Positions 45,601-54,595 of a stretch of 64,000 nt of DNA are shown one piece after another. Under the pieces are notes generated by a model. It worked only from the letters and a program-made list of their open reading frames with translations, had not been told where the DNA came from and ran no database searches. The position numbers were made by a program, and so were the translations under genes. The stretch spans positions 4,661,501 to 4,725,500 of the forward strand of contig NZ_CP009283.1 in NCBI RefSeq assembly GCF_000758625.1, read 5' to 3'. Numbering within the stretch: the first letter of the stretch is position 1; every line of letters starts with the position of its first letter. The stretch comes from Paenibacillus sp. FSL R7-0273. Lineage in GTDB: Bacteria; Bacillota; Bacilli; Paenibacillales; Paenibacillaceae.

Positions 45601-46358
45601 AGCGGATGGTCTTCCACCTTAAGCGAGGTGAACAGCAGCCCTGCGGCCTGAATGCCCCAGGCATCGAAAGCGCTTTCCAGTTGCCGCCGGTATTCTTCCA
45701 GGGTGATTTCCCGCTCGCGGTGCTTGTCGATCTGATTGACTATGAGGTACAGGGGCTTGCCCCAGTCACTGAGATTTTTGGCAAAAGCCAGATTATTCTC
45801 TGACTGCACATGGTTATAATCCATCACATAGAACACCACATCAGCCAGATGCAGCGCCGAACGGGTCGCCGCCTGATGTCCGTCATCCGTTGAATCAACC
45901 CCCGGAGTATCCAGCAGCACACCATGCGCTCCAAGCACAGGAACCTGATCCCACACTTCGATCGACGAATACCCGCCGCCGTTACGGCAGTACTCCTGCA
46001 GCTGGTCAGGCGTAGTCTCCCGGGGAATTACCGGAATATCCTGCCGCTCTGGCACCGGATACAGCACTGCACGCGGCTCTCCGCAGCGGATCGATACCAC
46101 ATTCGCACTGGTCGGAACAGGACCGGAAGGCAGCACATCGCTGCCGCACAGCTTGTTGATCATGCTGGATTTGCCCGCAGAGAAATGCCCGCAAAAAGCC
46201 AGCGTAAGTTCCTCCTTCTGCTGCTTCACCTGTAGATCCGCAATCACCCGGGCTGTTTCCTGTTCCCCCCACTCCTCCATCAGCTTTTGTAATGAGGGTA
46301 ACGATAAATCCTTTACCTGTTTCTGTTTCTGTTCCAGCTTCGTCTGTTCTGCCCGCAC
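42687..46358 (-). CDS. Double dynamin-like GTPase (DynA-type)
   Basis: This is a 1223-residue protein with two dynamin-family GTPase modules in tandem, like Bacillus DynA (YpbR), which tethers and fuses membranes and helps resist phage and pore formation. The first module has G1 GHFSAGKSS (about 57-65), G3 LLDTPGVDS (about 150) and NQID as G4. The second has G1 GAFSAGKSS (about 642), G3 LVDTPGADS (about 795) and a G4-like NASD. Between and after them lie helical, Glu/Arg/Leu-rich stalk regions. The inter-module stretch (about residues 480-620) is extremely Ala/Arg-rich and GC-rich. GTG 46358 follows GGAGGTG. Confidence 0.9.
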   Translation of the reverse strand: MRAEQTKLEQKQKQVKDLSLPSLQKLMEEWGEQETARVIADLQVKQQKEELTLAFCGHFSAGKSSMINKLCGSDVLPSGPVPTSANVVSIRCGEPRAVLYPVPERQDIPVIPRETTPDQLQEYCRNGGGYSSIEVWDQVPVLGAHGVLLDTPGVDSTDDGHQAATRSALHLADVVFYVMDYNHVQSENNLAFAKNLSDWGKPLYLIVNQIDKHREREITLEEYRRQLESAFDAWGIQAAGLLFTSLKVEDHPLNQWKELLELIAALLDRREELLQYSLSRSARHIADTLVTVFAEEQHEQREQLEEVTQGADVAEVEAALKALALEQEALAGLPEEARHNLRSGVDALLGNSNLTPADVREAAGAYVESLAPGFRRGLLFTAAKREKEQQKRLDAWHGLQSREISGQLDWHLLQAVREWAEGLDVWEDGAETRLKDSLPAVSREWLAGQVKPGTSGSGEALLNFCRTLAAEIKAQYRRAALAGGDELLAKLPPLIGERRGALARREAALLRQAEAAAALAALDRAAEARAAALAALLPQRRALTPGSLPEVRARAYAAAPEAAPREARPRHSAAAGPSAAPASPAAEGPAGGRRRLGQAAAVLDAAAELLRGEPAMASAARSLAARAEDLSGGRFTLALFGAFSAGKSSFANALLGEDVLPVSPHPATAAVGRILAPEGGYRHGDAVITMKSPEEFWDDIVHSFGVLQLPQPQRETWTTAAVSLQAGGLHPSALPHIGFLRAAAAGWQQAEGLLGNVRTVGLQEYRSLVADETRACFIQETDLYYDCPLTASGIVLVDTPGADSLHARHTGVTFGYMKNADAICFVTYYNHAFSKADRGLLAQLGRIKDSFALDKMFFIINASDLAGSEEELEEVKGHVTRNLRAGGLTAPRIFALSSLLALEGKTGMGPQRYEASRFGSFEEALAQFAGGELPQLSLNAARDSLTSVRQRAEEWQELAAAEAGRREAGMQELQARKEAAAQRLALLAAEERPARDLRREGEELIYHVRQRIGFALGSYFQESFHPSLLREDARNLKDIFTACGRELERTLQRELEQELWATTLRLEAAGVRLVRQAALAAAEELALSGRELQLQERWAAPDKLEAVLAPLDWPGFWSRFKSPRHFFEGPGRTELRAAAEPLLKESLTRAAEAEQQVLLDCYANAVNTALAQAADRLREALHEREEAMAELLKGGDSAEHWSGVVTRLQHLEQNFDGLLNKVL

Positions 46359-46700
46359 AAGCCCACCTCCGCCGTGTCCTGGAAAATATCTTCAGCTTAT
46401 AACTAACTATGTACTTAGCACATCATATGTCCATTAAATGTAAATAACCGCTTTCAATTCCTTAGAATCCTACTCCTGCACAATGCTTTAAAATAAATTA
46501 TTTAAAATTTAACACTCCAAAGATTATTTACATTTTATCACCAGTCTGCCATAAATCAAATCATCATGTTTTACAAAATCAGCTATAATCCTCCACAAAA
46601 TCTCCTATCCCAAATACTAATTCATTAAAATACAAAAAAATACAAAGCAGCAGTGTTTCCACTTGACAATGTTATTTTATGGAATTAATGAGGTGAAGTA
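46359..46700. other. AT-rich divergent intergenic region
   Basis: No gene is seen. A perfect TTGACA lies at 46663-46668, 17 bases from a weak TAATGA, possibly the PadR promoter with a very short leader. The rest is A/T-rich, with no repeat that I recognise. Confidence 0.5.
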
Positions 46701-47051
46701 TTGTCCCGAGCTAACTCTTTAGAGACAGAGCAATTAACAGATTCGGCCTACTATATCCTTCTGGCTCTAATTGTGCCCCGGCACGGCTACGCCATTATGA
46801 AGTACATTGAAGAGCTGACAGACGGAGAAGTCAAGATCGGACCCGCTACGCTATATACCCTTATCAAAAAGATGCAGAAGAACGGTTACATTTTGCTGAA
46901 TGAAGATGACGATGAGCGGAGGAAAACTTATCAGTTGACAGCCAAAGGTGAAATGGTGATTGCCGCTGAGATTGAACGGAGATTGAGAATGGCAAGGCAC
47001 GGAAATGCTGCACTACATCAATCAAAGGAGGAAGCTTCAGATGAAAAATAA
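46701..47051 (+). CDS. PadR-family transcriptional regulator
   Basis: This is a 116-residue winged-helix repressor of the PadR family. The N-terminal helix is DSAYYILLALIVPRHGYAIMKYIEEL, the recognition segment is IGPATLYTLIKKMQKNGYI and the wing is DERRKTYQLTAKGE. A TTG start at 46701 has GAGGTG just ahead. It overlaps the following DUF2812 gene by 11 bases. Such PadR-DUF2812 pairs are frequent in Bacillota; PadR normally represses its own operon until a ligand or stress releases it. The ligand is unknown. Confidence 0.9.
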   Translation: MSRANSLETEQLTDSAYYILLALIVPRHGYAIMKYIEELTDGEVKIGPATLYTLIKKMQKNGYILLNEDDDERRKTYQLTAKGEMVIAAEIERRLRMARHGNAALHQSKEEASDEK

Positions 47052-47595
47052 CAGCAAGCAGACGAAGCATGTCCTAACGATGGGGTTGGCTTTTGCTGAA
47101 GAGGCCGAGATGAAAAAGTTAAGCAGACTGGCTGCACAAGGCTGGCTTTTGGACCGTTTATCCCCATTCGGGTTCATTGTCCGCAGAGGAACGGCGCATA
47201 AGCTGGATTACTGCCTCGATATACGGATGCTGCAGCCTGCTGAAGAGCATGAATACAGAGATCTGTTCGCAGACAGCGGTTGGAATCATGTATGCTCATC
47301 CGGGGATCTCCATATTTTCTCGGCAGAACCGGGCACCGTTCCTATCCATACCGACCGCGAGACCCTTTATGACAAATATTCCAGAGTTGTCCGCCAGAGC
47401 CGTACAGCAGCTCTTATTGCACTAATGCTGACAGCAGTAAACTTCATCTTGCTGCACTTGTCAGCAAAACTATGGGACTATGTACTGATACATAACATCT
47501 CCTTGATAGGCGTCATGCTCAGTGCCATGCTGCTTGTGCCTTCAGTCATGGTCTATTTCGGCTTCCGCCAGCGTCTGAAGGCACACTCTTCCTGA
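47041..47595 (+). CDS. DUF2812 domain membrane protein
   Basis: This is a 184-residue protein. The N-terminal half matches DUF2812 (EAEMKKLSRLAAQGWLLDRL, YRDLFADSGWNHVCSSGDLHIFSA). Two C-terminal transmembrane helices (about 118-136 and 148-170) follow. The ATG at 47041 has AAGGAGG upstream; a frame from 47005 would extend further into the PadR gene. It is co-expressed with, and presumably repressed by, the PadR protein. Its function is not known. Confidence 0.85.
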   Translation: MKNNSKQTKHVLTMGLAFAEEAEMKKLSRLAAQGWLLDRLSPFGFIVRRGTAHKLDYCLDIRMLQPAEEHEYRDLFADSGWNHVCSSGDLHIFSAEPGTVPIHTDRETLYDKYSRVVRQSRTAALIALMLTAVNFILLHLSAKLWDYVLIHNISLIGVMLSAMLLVPSVMVYFGFRQRLKAHSS

Positions 47596-47806
47596 ACGTG
47601 ATCAGCAAACGTACGTTAACTGCACTCTGTACAACTAAACCGCCCGCTTTTCATCAAAACTACCGGATAGTTGTATTTCGTACACTTATTTCTCCGTAAA
47701 AAGCGCAATTTTACCTTTTCGGCCGAATATAGCTGCACAAACTACACTTATATAGAAAAAGTCTGGTCTTTCACTGATTTTAAATGTACAAAGTGCAGTT
47801 ATACCG

Positions 47807-48202
47807 TCACTCAGGGTCTGTTGCCTGCGTTGCGGAGAGATTATCAGTCGCCTGAACAGCCTGCTTCAACGCCCGAAGCCTTCTTTCCAGCAGCGTCCTT
47901 TGCGGACTGCCGGCTTTGGATCTGGCATAGCTGTTTTCAACAGAAGAGATTAATCCAACTAGAACTTTACGGGCTTCAGCTGATTCTTCAGGGGTATAGG
48001 GATAAGGCTTGTTCTCCCATATCTTTTCAAGGACAGCTAAACCGGCGTTCACAGCCAGGAGCCGTTTTTTTACCAGAGTTGTGTTAGCACCGCTTTCGGT
48101 CATTTGGCTTAGAGCGCTTTCCAGCTTATGAATGGTTGATTGCATTGATTTTAATGATTCAAGCTGTTCTATTCTTGATGCATTCACAGATTCAGCTTCC
48201 AT
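47807..48202 (-). CDS. Unknown helical protein
   Basis: This is a 131-residue, hydrophilic, probably coiled-coil protein (EQLESLKSMQSTIHKLESAL and later heptad-like Leu). It has no membrane segment or catalytic motif. ATG 48202 follows AGGGAGG, so it is likely expressed. It lies downstream of the nth unit on the same strand but behind a strong terminator, so it is probably a separate gene. I do not recognise the family. Confidence 0.65.
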   Translation of the reverse strand: MEAESVNASRIEQLESLKSMQSTIHKLESALSQMTESGANTTLVKKRLLAVNAGLAVLEKIWENKPYPYTPEESAEARKVLVGLISSVENSYARSKAGSPQRTLLERRLRALKQAVQATDNLSATQATDPE

Positions 48203-48228
48203 ATTGGCGTCCTCCCTTTCGGATATTA

Positions 48229-48254
48229 AAAAAACCGGCCCATACGGGCCGGCT
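48229..48254 (-). terminator. Intrinsic terminator after the nth unit
   Basis: CCGGCCC pairs with GGGCCGG around ATAC; on the minus strand it is followed by seven T. It ends the nth and 88-residue-protein transcript. Confidence 0.85.
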
Positions 48255-48271
48255 CTGCATGTTAATTAATA

Positions 48272-48538
48272 TTAAGCTGTTTCCAGAACCGGAAGCAGAA
48301 TTTCGAATACTTTGCCATGCTGGAGAATAGTCAGGCCACGGGACTTGTCTCTCATAACGACAACCTCAGGCTTCTGGGACATGCGCTCCAGGTAGTGCTC
48401 AGGAACATCGCCGGAATGGCTGATCGTGATGCCTTCCACTTCCTGCTCTTCATTCTCTTCAAGCGGACTTTCAACTACGCGGTCAAAAATATCGGAAAAA
48501 GTCTCAAAATTATCGGTATACACAGAAATGCACTTCAT
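48272..48538 (-). CDS. Small unknown acidic protein downstream of nth
   Basis: This is an 88-residue cytosolic acidic protein beginning MKCISVYTDNFETFSDIFD and containing a Glu-rich stretch (EENEEQEVEGI). It starts two bases after the nth stop and ends at a strong terminator, so it is the last gene of the nth unit. No family is recognised. Its conserved position would be worth testing in other Paenibacillus genomes. Confidence 0.65.
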   Translation of the reverse strand: MKCISVYTDNFETFSDIFDRVVESPLEENEEQEVEGITISHSGDVPEHYLERMSQKPEVVVMRDKSRGLTILQHGKVFEILLPVLETA

Positions 48539-48540
48539 CT

Positions 48541-49251
48541 CTATCCCATCCTCTTCTTCATCTCTAACTTCTTGATTGCTCCCGCCTCAGTCTTAGTTTT
48601 CCTGATTGTTGCGGTTTTCATACGTTTTTTACCTTCCCGGCATACATCGAGCAGCGGACATATCTGACATGCCGGATTCTGTGCTTTACAGTGATAGCGT
48701 CCGAAAAAAATCAGCCGGTGATGCGTAAGTGTCCACTCCTCACGCGGCACCGCCTTCATCAGCTTCTTCTCCACCTCAAGCACGGAATCATCCCAGCCCG
48801 CCAGCGCCAGCCGCTTGGCTACACGCTCAACGTGAGTATCGACGGCAATGGCCGGAACTCCAAAGGCATTGGAAACTACGACATTGGCTGTCTTGCGCCC
48901 TACGCCAGGCAAAGTAACCAGCTGATCATGCGCCTCCGGCACTTCTCCGCCGTACTGCTCAATAAGGATCGAGCAGAGCTTCTGAATATGCTTGGCTTTG
49001 TTACGGAACAATCCGATACGCCGGATATCATTCTCCAGCTCCTCTAGAGGAACTGAAACATAATCCAGCGGAGATTGATACTTTTGAAACAGGTCCACTG
49101 TCACTTTATTTACTGTTGCGTCCGTACATTGGGCTGACAGCAATACCGCAATCGTCAGCTCGAAGGCGTTCTTGTGGTTCAGCTCGCAATGTGCATCAGG
49201 AAACAAGTCTCCAATAGTATCCAGAATGTGGCGGACCTCTGCAGCTTTCAT
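48541..49251 (-). CDS. nth: Endonuclease III (DNA glycosylase/AP lyase)
   Basis: This is a 236-residue base-excision-repair enzyme that removes oxidised pyrimidines and nicks AP sites. The helix-hairpin-helix LPGVGRKTANVV carries the catalytic Lys, VDTHVERVAKRL the catalytic Asp, and CKAQNPACQICPLLDVC the four 4Fe-4S ligands (C-x6-C-x2-C-x5-C). A Lys/Arg-rich C-terminal tail of about 25 residues follows the cluster. ATG 49251 has GAGGGG upstream. It is the first gene of a short unit with the 88-residue protein. Confidence 0.95.
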   Translation of the reverse strand: MKAAEVRHILDTIGDLFPDAHCELNHKNAFELTIAVLLSAQCTDATVNKVTVDLFQKYQSPLDYVSVPLEELENDIRRIGLFRNKAKHIQKLCSILIEQYGGEVPEAHDQLVTLPGVGRKTANVVVSNAFGVPAIAVDTHVERVAKRLALAGWDDSVLEVEKKLMKAVPREEWTLTHHRLIFFGRYHCKAQNPACQICPLLDVCREGKKRMKTATIRKTKTEAGAIKKLEMKKRMG

Positions 49252-49320
49252 AGCGTCCCCTCCACGGAGTGTTTACACCCGGAGTTACTTATGCGGGCGT
49301 GCTACCTCTTCTTATATTTC

Positions 49321-49366
49321 AAAAAAAACGTCCTGACGCAGTCAGTCTTACCTCTGCGTCAAGACG
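49321..49366 (-). terminator. Intrinsic terminator of the SLH surface protein gene
   Basis: On the minus strand CGTC-T-TGACGCAG pairs with CTGCGTCA-G-GACG and is followed by eight T, 28 bases after the stop. Confidence 0.88.
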
Positions 49367-49394
49367 GTGTTTCACACGGAAATCCACCATAACA

Positions 49395-52145
49395 TTATTG
49401 TTTCACAATTTCAACTATAAAATCGTTGTTAAAATACAATATAATATTATCATTTTCTTTGAGAGATTGCACGGATAAAGTCGTGTCACCTTGATGAATA
49501 TATGCATTGGCTGCAAGTGAATAGCGGTAAGGATCATTAAGATTGGAACGTTTGACCTGCAGCTCGTTAGTGGCGGTATCTACCCTTGAGAACACTTTGT
49601 TGAGCTGGGTCAGCACACGGACCAGAATGACGCCGTCCGCATCCTTACGTACCTCTACGCGGTCAGTAGTTGTTACATTAGCCAGCGAAGTTGTCGTAAC
49701 ACCGTCACGGACCACTCTGACACCGCTGCCTGCCGCAAAGGTCTGGGTGGTTCCGTTATAATCCTTGACTGTAAGTGTAGCCGCTGCCGCATCAACAGCA
49801 GTTACCTGACCGCTGCTTACCCTAACCGCCTGTATGGAGGTTGGTGAGCTTCCGTCAAATTTAACATTGATAAAGCCGCCGACCTTCAGGTCGCTGATTG
49901 TAATCGTCTGGCCCGCATCATTGGTCATCGGCATAGTCAAAGTGTACAGCTCAGTCGTGCCGCCAGCCCATTTTACCCCCAGCTTGTTGGTGGTGCTGTT
50001 AAGATTGGTAATTTCAAGCTGCGCTGCAGTATGGACACGCAATACAGAAATGATATCCTGGTTACCGGACAGAACAGCTGTAACCTGACTGTTGACTGCC
50101 ACATCCGCCATACTGGCAGCTTGTTTACCGAAATAATCTACAGCCTGAGGATAAGGAAGTGTCAGCGACTGGCCGTTTGTCAGCTTCAAGACAAGTGTCC
50201 GGGCGGTAGCATTCAGCGAAGCCACGGTCCCGCTGTATTTGCTTGTGCTTTCCACAGACAGCGCACGGTCCCCTACAGAGTTAACATCCACCTTGCGGCC
50301 TTCAGTCAATCTTGAGGCAATGCCGGCCAGTGTAGGTGAAGCTACACCTTCATAGGCAAGCTTCGTGCTGGCATTCAGCTGCACAACATGAGCCTTATTG
50401 CTGCTGTCTGTAAAGGTGAGCAGCTGTGTTTTGCTATTATAGGCAACAACGGTTGCCCCGCTGTATTGCTCGATCTGGCGGCTGGTCACTTCAATCTTTG
50501 TCACCTGATCGCTGCTGTTCAGTGTAAGCTGGACATTGTCGCCTCCGACGGCATCGGCAATCAGATCAGCTGCAGCCGGATTCGTTAGGTTAGGAATAAC
50601 AATGGCTGGTGATGCGGCAAGCAGCTTGACTTCGCGTGTGCCGTCAGATTTTTTGTAGACAATCGTTGTGCCTGTAAGCTCTACAATATAACCCTGTACA
50701 ATCCGTTCAGTAGCTGAAGTGACCTCAACCGCTGTAAGGATGTTATTTCTTACCGTATAATTCACTGCGGAATTGGTTCTGAGATCAGCCGGCTGCAATA
50801 CAGCGTTCTGCGAGCTGAACAATGTGCTGTTATCCTCCCAGCTGAAGCTCTCAACTGAACCGGCAGCATTTTTGAAGGTGATTTTTTTTCCGGCGATGTC
50901 GATGCTTTGAATTGTTCCGGCAGCTGTCTTGTTGACAATTCCGGAGGTCACCTGCAGCTTAACCACCTTATGCAGTCCGCTGTAGGTTTCACGGGTCAGC
51001 TTAATCTTGCTGCCTGCCGTAACCGCTGCAGCATTAATGGCAGCATCATTCACATCCGTAAAGACCGTGTTCTCATCATAGCTGTATTGATCATACCCTG
51101 ACGGGGAATCTACCCAGATCACGCCTGGTGTCACTTTGGCAAAGGTCCCTTCAACCGTATCAATCTGCTGTACCGGATCAGTCAGCTCTACATATGCCGC
51201 GTTGTAGGTCGCACCGATAACCGTAACCTTAGTATAAGGCTGGATATCATTCAGACTGATTCTGGATTCCGAGGTGCTTGTAAAATATGCCGTTGCAGCT
51301 GTCAAATTGTATGTGGAATTAGAGCCGCCTCTGTAAAGCGAAAGCTTACCGTCCTTCAAGGAGCTTACCGTTCCTGATACTGTATTATCGAACTGCACTG
51401 TGCTGTGAGCTTCAGCCCGGCTGAAGAAGGTCGCCAGCTGCGCGCGGGTTACCGCTCCCTGCGGATCAAAACGGTTACCGTCCAGTCCGTTGGCCAGTCC
51501 GAGATCCACCGCTGCATTAATATAACCGCGCTTGTTCGCGGATACCTTCGAATCGTCAGCGAATCCGGTTGGCTCGCCTGACACAGCTGCTGCCTGAGAG
51601 CTCTTGCCCAAGGCCCGGATCAGCAGCTCGGCGATCCATTCACGGGAGGCTTTACGCCCGCCCCAGGAGGTCTTCAGGTTGTCTGCAGCCATTTCAGCTG
51701 TCTTATCCAGCAGACCGGACTGGAATGCCAGCACTACGTAAGGCTTATAGTAATTGTTGACTTCAAAATTGGTTGGCAGCACTACATCTGTTGCACTGTC
51801 CACATTGTCCTGTAATTTCATGAAGCGCAGTGCCATCAGGACAGCTTCCTGCTGGGTAACAGAGTCTCCCGGACGGAACAGTCCGTTGTTGCCGACTACG
51901 ATTCCCTGGGAAGCCAGCTTGTAGATATGCTTTTCGGCCCAAAAGCCGGTCTTCACATCGCTGAAAATGCCGCTTGCCGCTGCCGCGGTTTGCGTTGCTG
52001 CAGTTGAAGTAGCCGATGGAGTAACAGCAGTTTCGGCAAATGCCGCCCCTGCCCCGCCAAACGCAATGGCGCCGGCCAGAACGGCGGAAGCCGCCTGGGT
52101 AGAATAAGCTCTAAGAGTATGTTTTGATCTTTTTTGACCGGACAA
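49395..52145 (-). CDS. Surface protein with three N-terminal SLH domains
   Basis: This is a 916-residue exported protein. The signal peptide ends near AAFAETA. Three S-layer homology domains (about residues 60-240) follow, with FSDVKTGFWAEKHIYKLASQG, a degenerate second unit (PYVVLAFQSGLLD), and FDPQGAVTRAQLATFFSRA; these bind pyruvylated secondary cell-wall polymer. The remaining 670 residues are beta-rich, Thr/Ser/Val-rich repeats of about 100 residues (motifs like GTVSSLKDGKLSL, GTIQSIDIAGKKITF, GTVASLNATARTLVL), probably OB- or Ig-like modules. A TTG start at 52145 is chosen with GAGGGG nine bases ahead; an upstream in-frame TTG at 52172 has none. Confidence 0.87.
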   Translation of the reverse strand: MSGQKRSKHTLRAYSTQAASAVLAGAIAFGGAGAAFAETAVTPSATSTAATQTAAAASGIFSDVKTGFWAEKHIYKLASQGIVVGNNGLFRPGDSVTQQEAVLMALRFMKLQDNVDSATDVVLPTNFEVNNYYKPYVVLAFQSGLLDKTAEMAADNLKTSWGGRKASREWIAELLIRALGKSSQAAAVSGEPTGFADDSKVSANKRGYINAAVDLGLANGLDGNRFDPQGAVTRAQLATFFSRAEAHSTVQFDNTVSGTVSSLKDGKLSLYRGGSNSTYNLTAATAYFTSTSESRISLNDIQPYTKVTVIGATYNAAYVELTDPVQQIDTVEGTFAKVTPGVIWVDSPSGYDQYSYDENTVFTDVNDAAINAAAVTAGSKIKLTRETYSGLHKVVKLQVTSGIVNKTAAGTIQSIDIAGKKITFKNAAGSVESFSWEDNSTLFSSQNAVLQPADLRTNSAVNYTVRNNILTAVEVTSATERIVQGYIVELTGTTIVYKKSDGTREVKLLAASPAIVIPNLTNPAAADLIADAVGGDNVQLTLNSSDQVTKIEVTSRQIEQYSGATVVAYNSKTQLLTFTDSSNKAHVVQLNASTKLAYEGVASPTLAGIASRLTEGRKVDVNSVGDRALSVESTSKYSGTVASLNATARTLVLKLTNGQSLTLPYPQAVDYFGKQAASMADVAVNSQVTAVLSGNQDIISVLRVHTAAQLEITNLNSTTNKLGVKWAGGTTELYTLTMPMTNDAGQTITISDLKVGGFINVKFDGSSPTSIQAVRVSSGQVTAVDAAAATLTVKDYNGTTQTFAAGSGVRVVRDGVTTTSLANVTTTDRVEVRKDADGVILVRVLTQLNKVFSRVDTATNELQVKRSNLNDPYRYSLAANAYIHQGDTTLSVQSLKENDNIILYFNNDFIVEIVKQ

Positions 52146-52226
52146 TGCGTTATTCCCCTCTCTATTTCCCAAATATTATTCAGTTAGTGATTCGCCAGCT
52201 CTTGCCTTCATTCCTGCTTACAAGCC

Positions 52227-52886
52227 TTATAGCCCGCTGTTCTCTCTGGTTATCGGATGCTCCAGATCCACATGCCCCATCAGGCTCTCCACCTGCTCAC
52301 CGTCAACGAGAAGCTCGATGGAGCTCACTTCAGTGAACTGGAAGAAGGTCTTCGCCAGGGAGCTGATAGCCATTGCTTCGCCGCCGGCGCCCAGCTGAGC
52401 TTCATCCGGCTTATGAATATCCAGTGTAATCTGCCCGTCTTTGAACTCAAGCGATTTGAGCTCAATGCCGCCCCAGAGAGTTACCTGCTCCGCTTTGCTG
52501 CTGGTTTGCAGCGCCTTGAAGCTTTCTGTGTACTTCTCAGTCTCATTGCCGAAGCTGATCGTAACGGCCGCAGGGGTCAGGTCCAGCTGCTGCGGATCGG
52601 TAAAATACACCTCAATGCTCTGGCTCTGCTCCTGCGGCTTAGCCGGTTCAGCGGTTGCAGACGGAGTAGGACTTGGATCTGCCTGTGGTGCAGCTGATGG
52701 TGTAACGGCTTCCTCTGCACCGTCCGCTCCGTTACCCGGGGTTCCTTCAGCTCCGCTTACAGCTGCAGTACTGCTCGGCGCAGCCTCAGCAGCCGGTGGT
52801 GCTGCAGTCGGTTTATCTCCGCAGCCGGCAATAACCATCAGAAGTACAGCCGAAACGGCTGTATACATTAATTTTTTGTTCAACAT
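52227..52886 (-). CDS. GerMN-domain lipoprotein
   Basis: This is a lipoprotein of about 219 residues. The lipobox IAGC is at residue 22, followed by a long Ala/Pro/Ser/Glu linker (about 25-95). The C-terminal GerMN domain has IEVYFTDPQQLDLTP, ITLDIHKPDEAQLG, LAKTFFQFTEVSSIELLVDGEQ and GHVDL. GerMN domains occur in GerM (sporulation and germination cortex) and in envelope regulators such as LpqB; no catalytic residue is known. Two adjacent ATGs exist; the second (52886) has the better distance to GGGGG. It lies between the SLH protein and an amidase on the same strand. Confidence 0.85.
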   Translation of the reverse strand: MLNKKLMYTAVSAVLLMVIAGCGDKPTAAPPAAEAAPSSTAAVSGAEGTPGNGADGAEEAVTPSAAPQADPSPTPSATAEPAKPQEQSQSIEVYFTDPQQLDLTPAAVTISFGNETEKYTESFKALQTSSKAEQVTLWGGIELKSLEFKDGQITLDIHKPDEAQLGAGGEAMAISSLAKTFFQFTEVSSIELLVDGEQVESLMGHVDLEHPITRENSGL

Positions 52887-52990
52887 CATTACCCCCTTTA
52901 GATGAATAGGGGCAGACAGGACAGCAAAGCCTGTCTGCCCGCCACTTCAGGCCGGACAAGGCTTTGCGGCCCGTATCTGCCGCTTAGCTG

Positions 52991-54433
52991 CTATTTCAAT
53001 CCGAGATATTCCTTAATTCCGCTGACAATTCCCTCTGCTATCTTGTTCTGTACATCATCCTTAAAGAGCACTGACTCATCGCCTTTATTGCTCAGATAGC
53101 CTGCTTCAAGAAGAACTGCCGGCATCTTTGTTTCACGGATGACGTGGAAATTACCATACCGCACGCCACGGTTGCTGAGTCCTGTGGACTGCACAAGATA
53201 CTTCTGCATTACGTTGGCAAGCGCCTTGCTGGACTCCCGCTGGTAATACGTTTCTGTGCCGCTTGCCGCCGAAGAGCTGCTGCTGTTCGCGTGCACGGAG
53301 ATAAACAGATCCGCATTCAGGTTATTGGCGATCGCCGCACGGTCCTTAAGCTCAAGGAAGGTATCATCGCTGCGGGTTAGTACAACATCGACGTTATTTT
53401 CCTTTTTGAGCAGCTCAGCCGTTTTAAGCACAATTGCCAGATTGAAATTTTTCTCATATTTGCCGGTAACGCCTACAGCACCTGAATCCTTGGCTCCGTG
53501 ACCGGCGTCCAGCACAACCAGCTTACGCCCGTTGTTGCCCGGCTGGGTTGACGGATTGTCCGTGGTGACTGCATTCAGATCTACCACCACCAGCCTTGAG
53601 GTATCGCCTGAAACCTCAACAGAATAATTCTTGGAGCTGGTCGTATCAATCACAAAGCGCACTGTATAAGGGCTGGTACTGTACAGCGAATAACGCACTG
53701 CAGTAACATCCGGGTAGCCTGTTACTGCAAGGCTGCCGTTAAGGTTCGGATCAAGCACCTGCCCGGATCCGAACAGATCGGAGAAGGTCGCATTCTCCAG
53801 ATCAATCACAATCCGGTCCGGTCCGCTCACCTTGGATACCTTTGGTACCGCATTTCCCTCCATGGCAATGGTCAGCCGGTTTTCATTGAAGCTGATTCCG
53901 TTCACCATTGTCAGGTCCTTCGCAGGCTCAGCCGGAGGAACGACTACGGTTGAGCCGCCGTCAGCGGACCCACTCCCAGAGCCGGTGTTACTTCCGCCGG
54001 TTTCCGGGGTAATAAGGGTTACAATCTTCTGTGTGTTGTCCCAGCTTACAGTCAGCCCGAACTGCTCACTGATGAACCGGATTGGCACCAGAGTGGTTCC
54101 GTTACGGTTGATGGGCGCGTTGGTGAGAATTACAGTCTTGTCGTCTACAGAAGCTGCAGTCTGGTCTACAACCAGCTTGACCGTTGTCAGCTGCTGTGCA
54201 ATCGTGACCGTCTTGCTGGGCTGATCCCAGTCCACCTTGTAGCCGAGGTTCTCCGAGATCATTCTCAGCGGCACCATTACGGAACCGCCCACATTCTCGA
54301 CTGGAGCGCTCTGACCTGCCGTCAGTTCCTTCCCGTCGAGAAAAATCTTGTTGTTGGCGGCAGCAGCCTGTCCATGCTCCGGCAACACCAGTACAAAGAG
54401 CATCAGCAACAGCGTAAAAGCAAATTTCTTCAT
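52991..54433 (-). CDS. N-acetylmuramoyl-L-alanine amidase with stalk and AMIN domains (copy 1)
   Basis: This is a 480-residue exported peptidoglycan hydrolase. The signal peptide (cleaved after GQAAAA) is followed by a copper amine oxidase-like N-terminal domain (about 30-140), which here has two MVPLRMISENLGY/LVPIRFISEQFGL units. Then come a Gly/Ser/Asp linker and an AMIN domain (about 180-290), which targets septal or envelope polymer. The Amidase_3 domain (about 305-480) has zinc ligands in VLDAGHGAKDSG, in YEKNFN and in FISVHANS, and the catalytic Glu in AVLLEAGYLSN. The next gene upstream encodes the same architecture, so this is a tandem duplication. Confidence 0.92.
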   Translation of the reverse strand: MKKFAFTLLLMLFVLVLPEHGQAAAANNKIFLDGKELTAGQSAPVENVGGSVMVPLRMISENLGYKVDWDQPSKTVTIAQQLTTVKLVVDQTAASVDDKTVILTNAPINRNGTTLVPIRFISEQFGLTVSWDNTQKIVTLITPETGGSNTGSGSGSADGGSTVVVPPAEPAKDLTMVNGISFNENRLTIAMEGNAVPKVSKVSGPDRIVIDLENATFSDLFGSGQVLDPNLNGSLAVTGYPDVTAVRYSLYSTSPYTVRFVIDTTSSKNYSVEVSGDTSRLVVVDLNAVTTDNPSTQPGNNGRKLVVLDAGHGAKDSGAVGVTGKYEKNFNLAIVLKTAELLKKENNVDVVLTRSDDTFLELKDRAAIANNLNADLFISVHANSSSSSAASGTETYYQRESSKALANVMQKYLVQSTGLSNRGVRYGNFHVIRETKMPAVLLEAGYLSNKGDESVLFKDDVQNKIAEGIVSGIKEYLGLK

Positions 54434-54595
54434 CCTTCACCTCTAAGAATCTAGTATTCCGCCAGATAATGGCGTTCATGATGACCATGCCACTGACAAC
54501 CTTCGACATTGGTTAGACGCCCCTGCAGCTTAAAAGTTGCGAATTAATTCCAGATTACGTCCTTTTTCCTCCCAAAATGCTAAGCAAAGCTCCCT

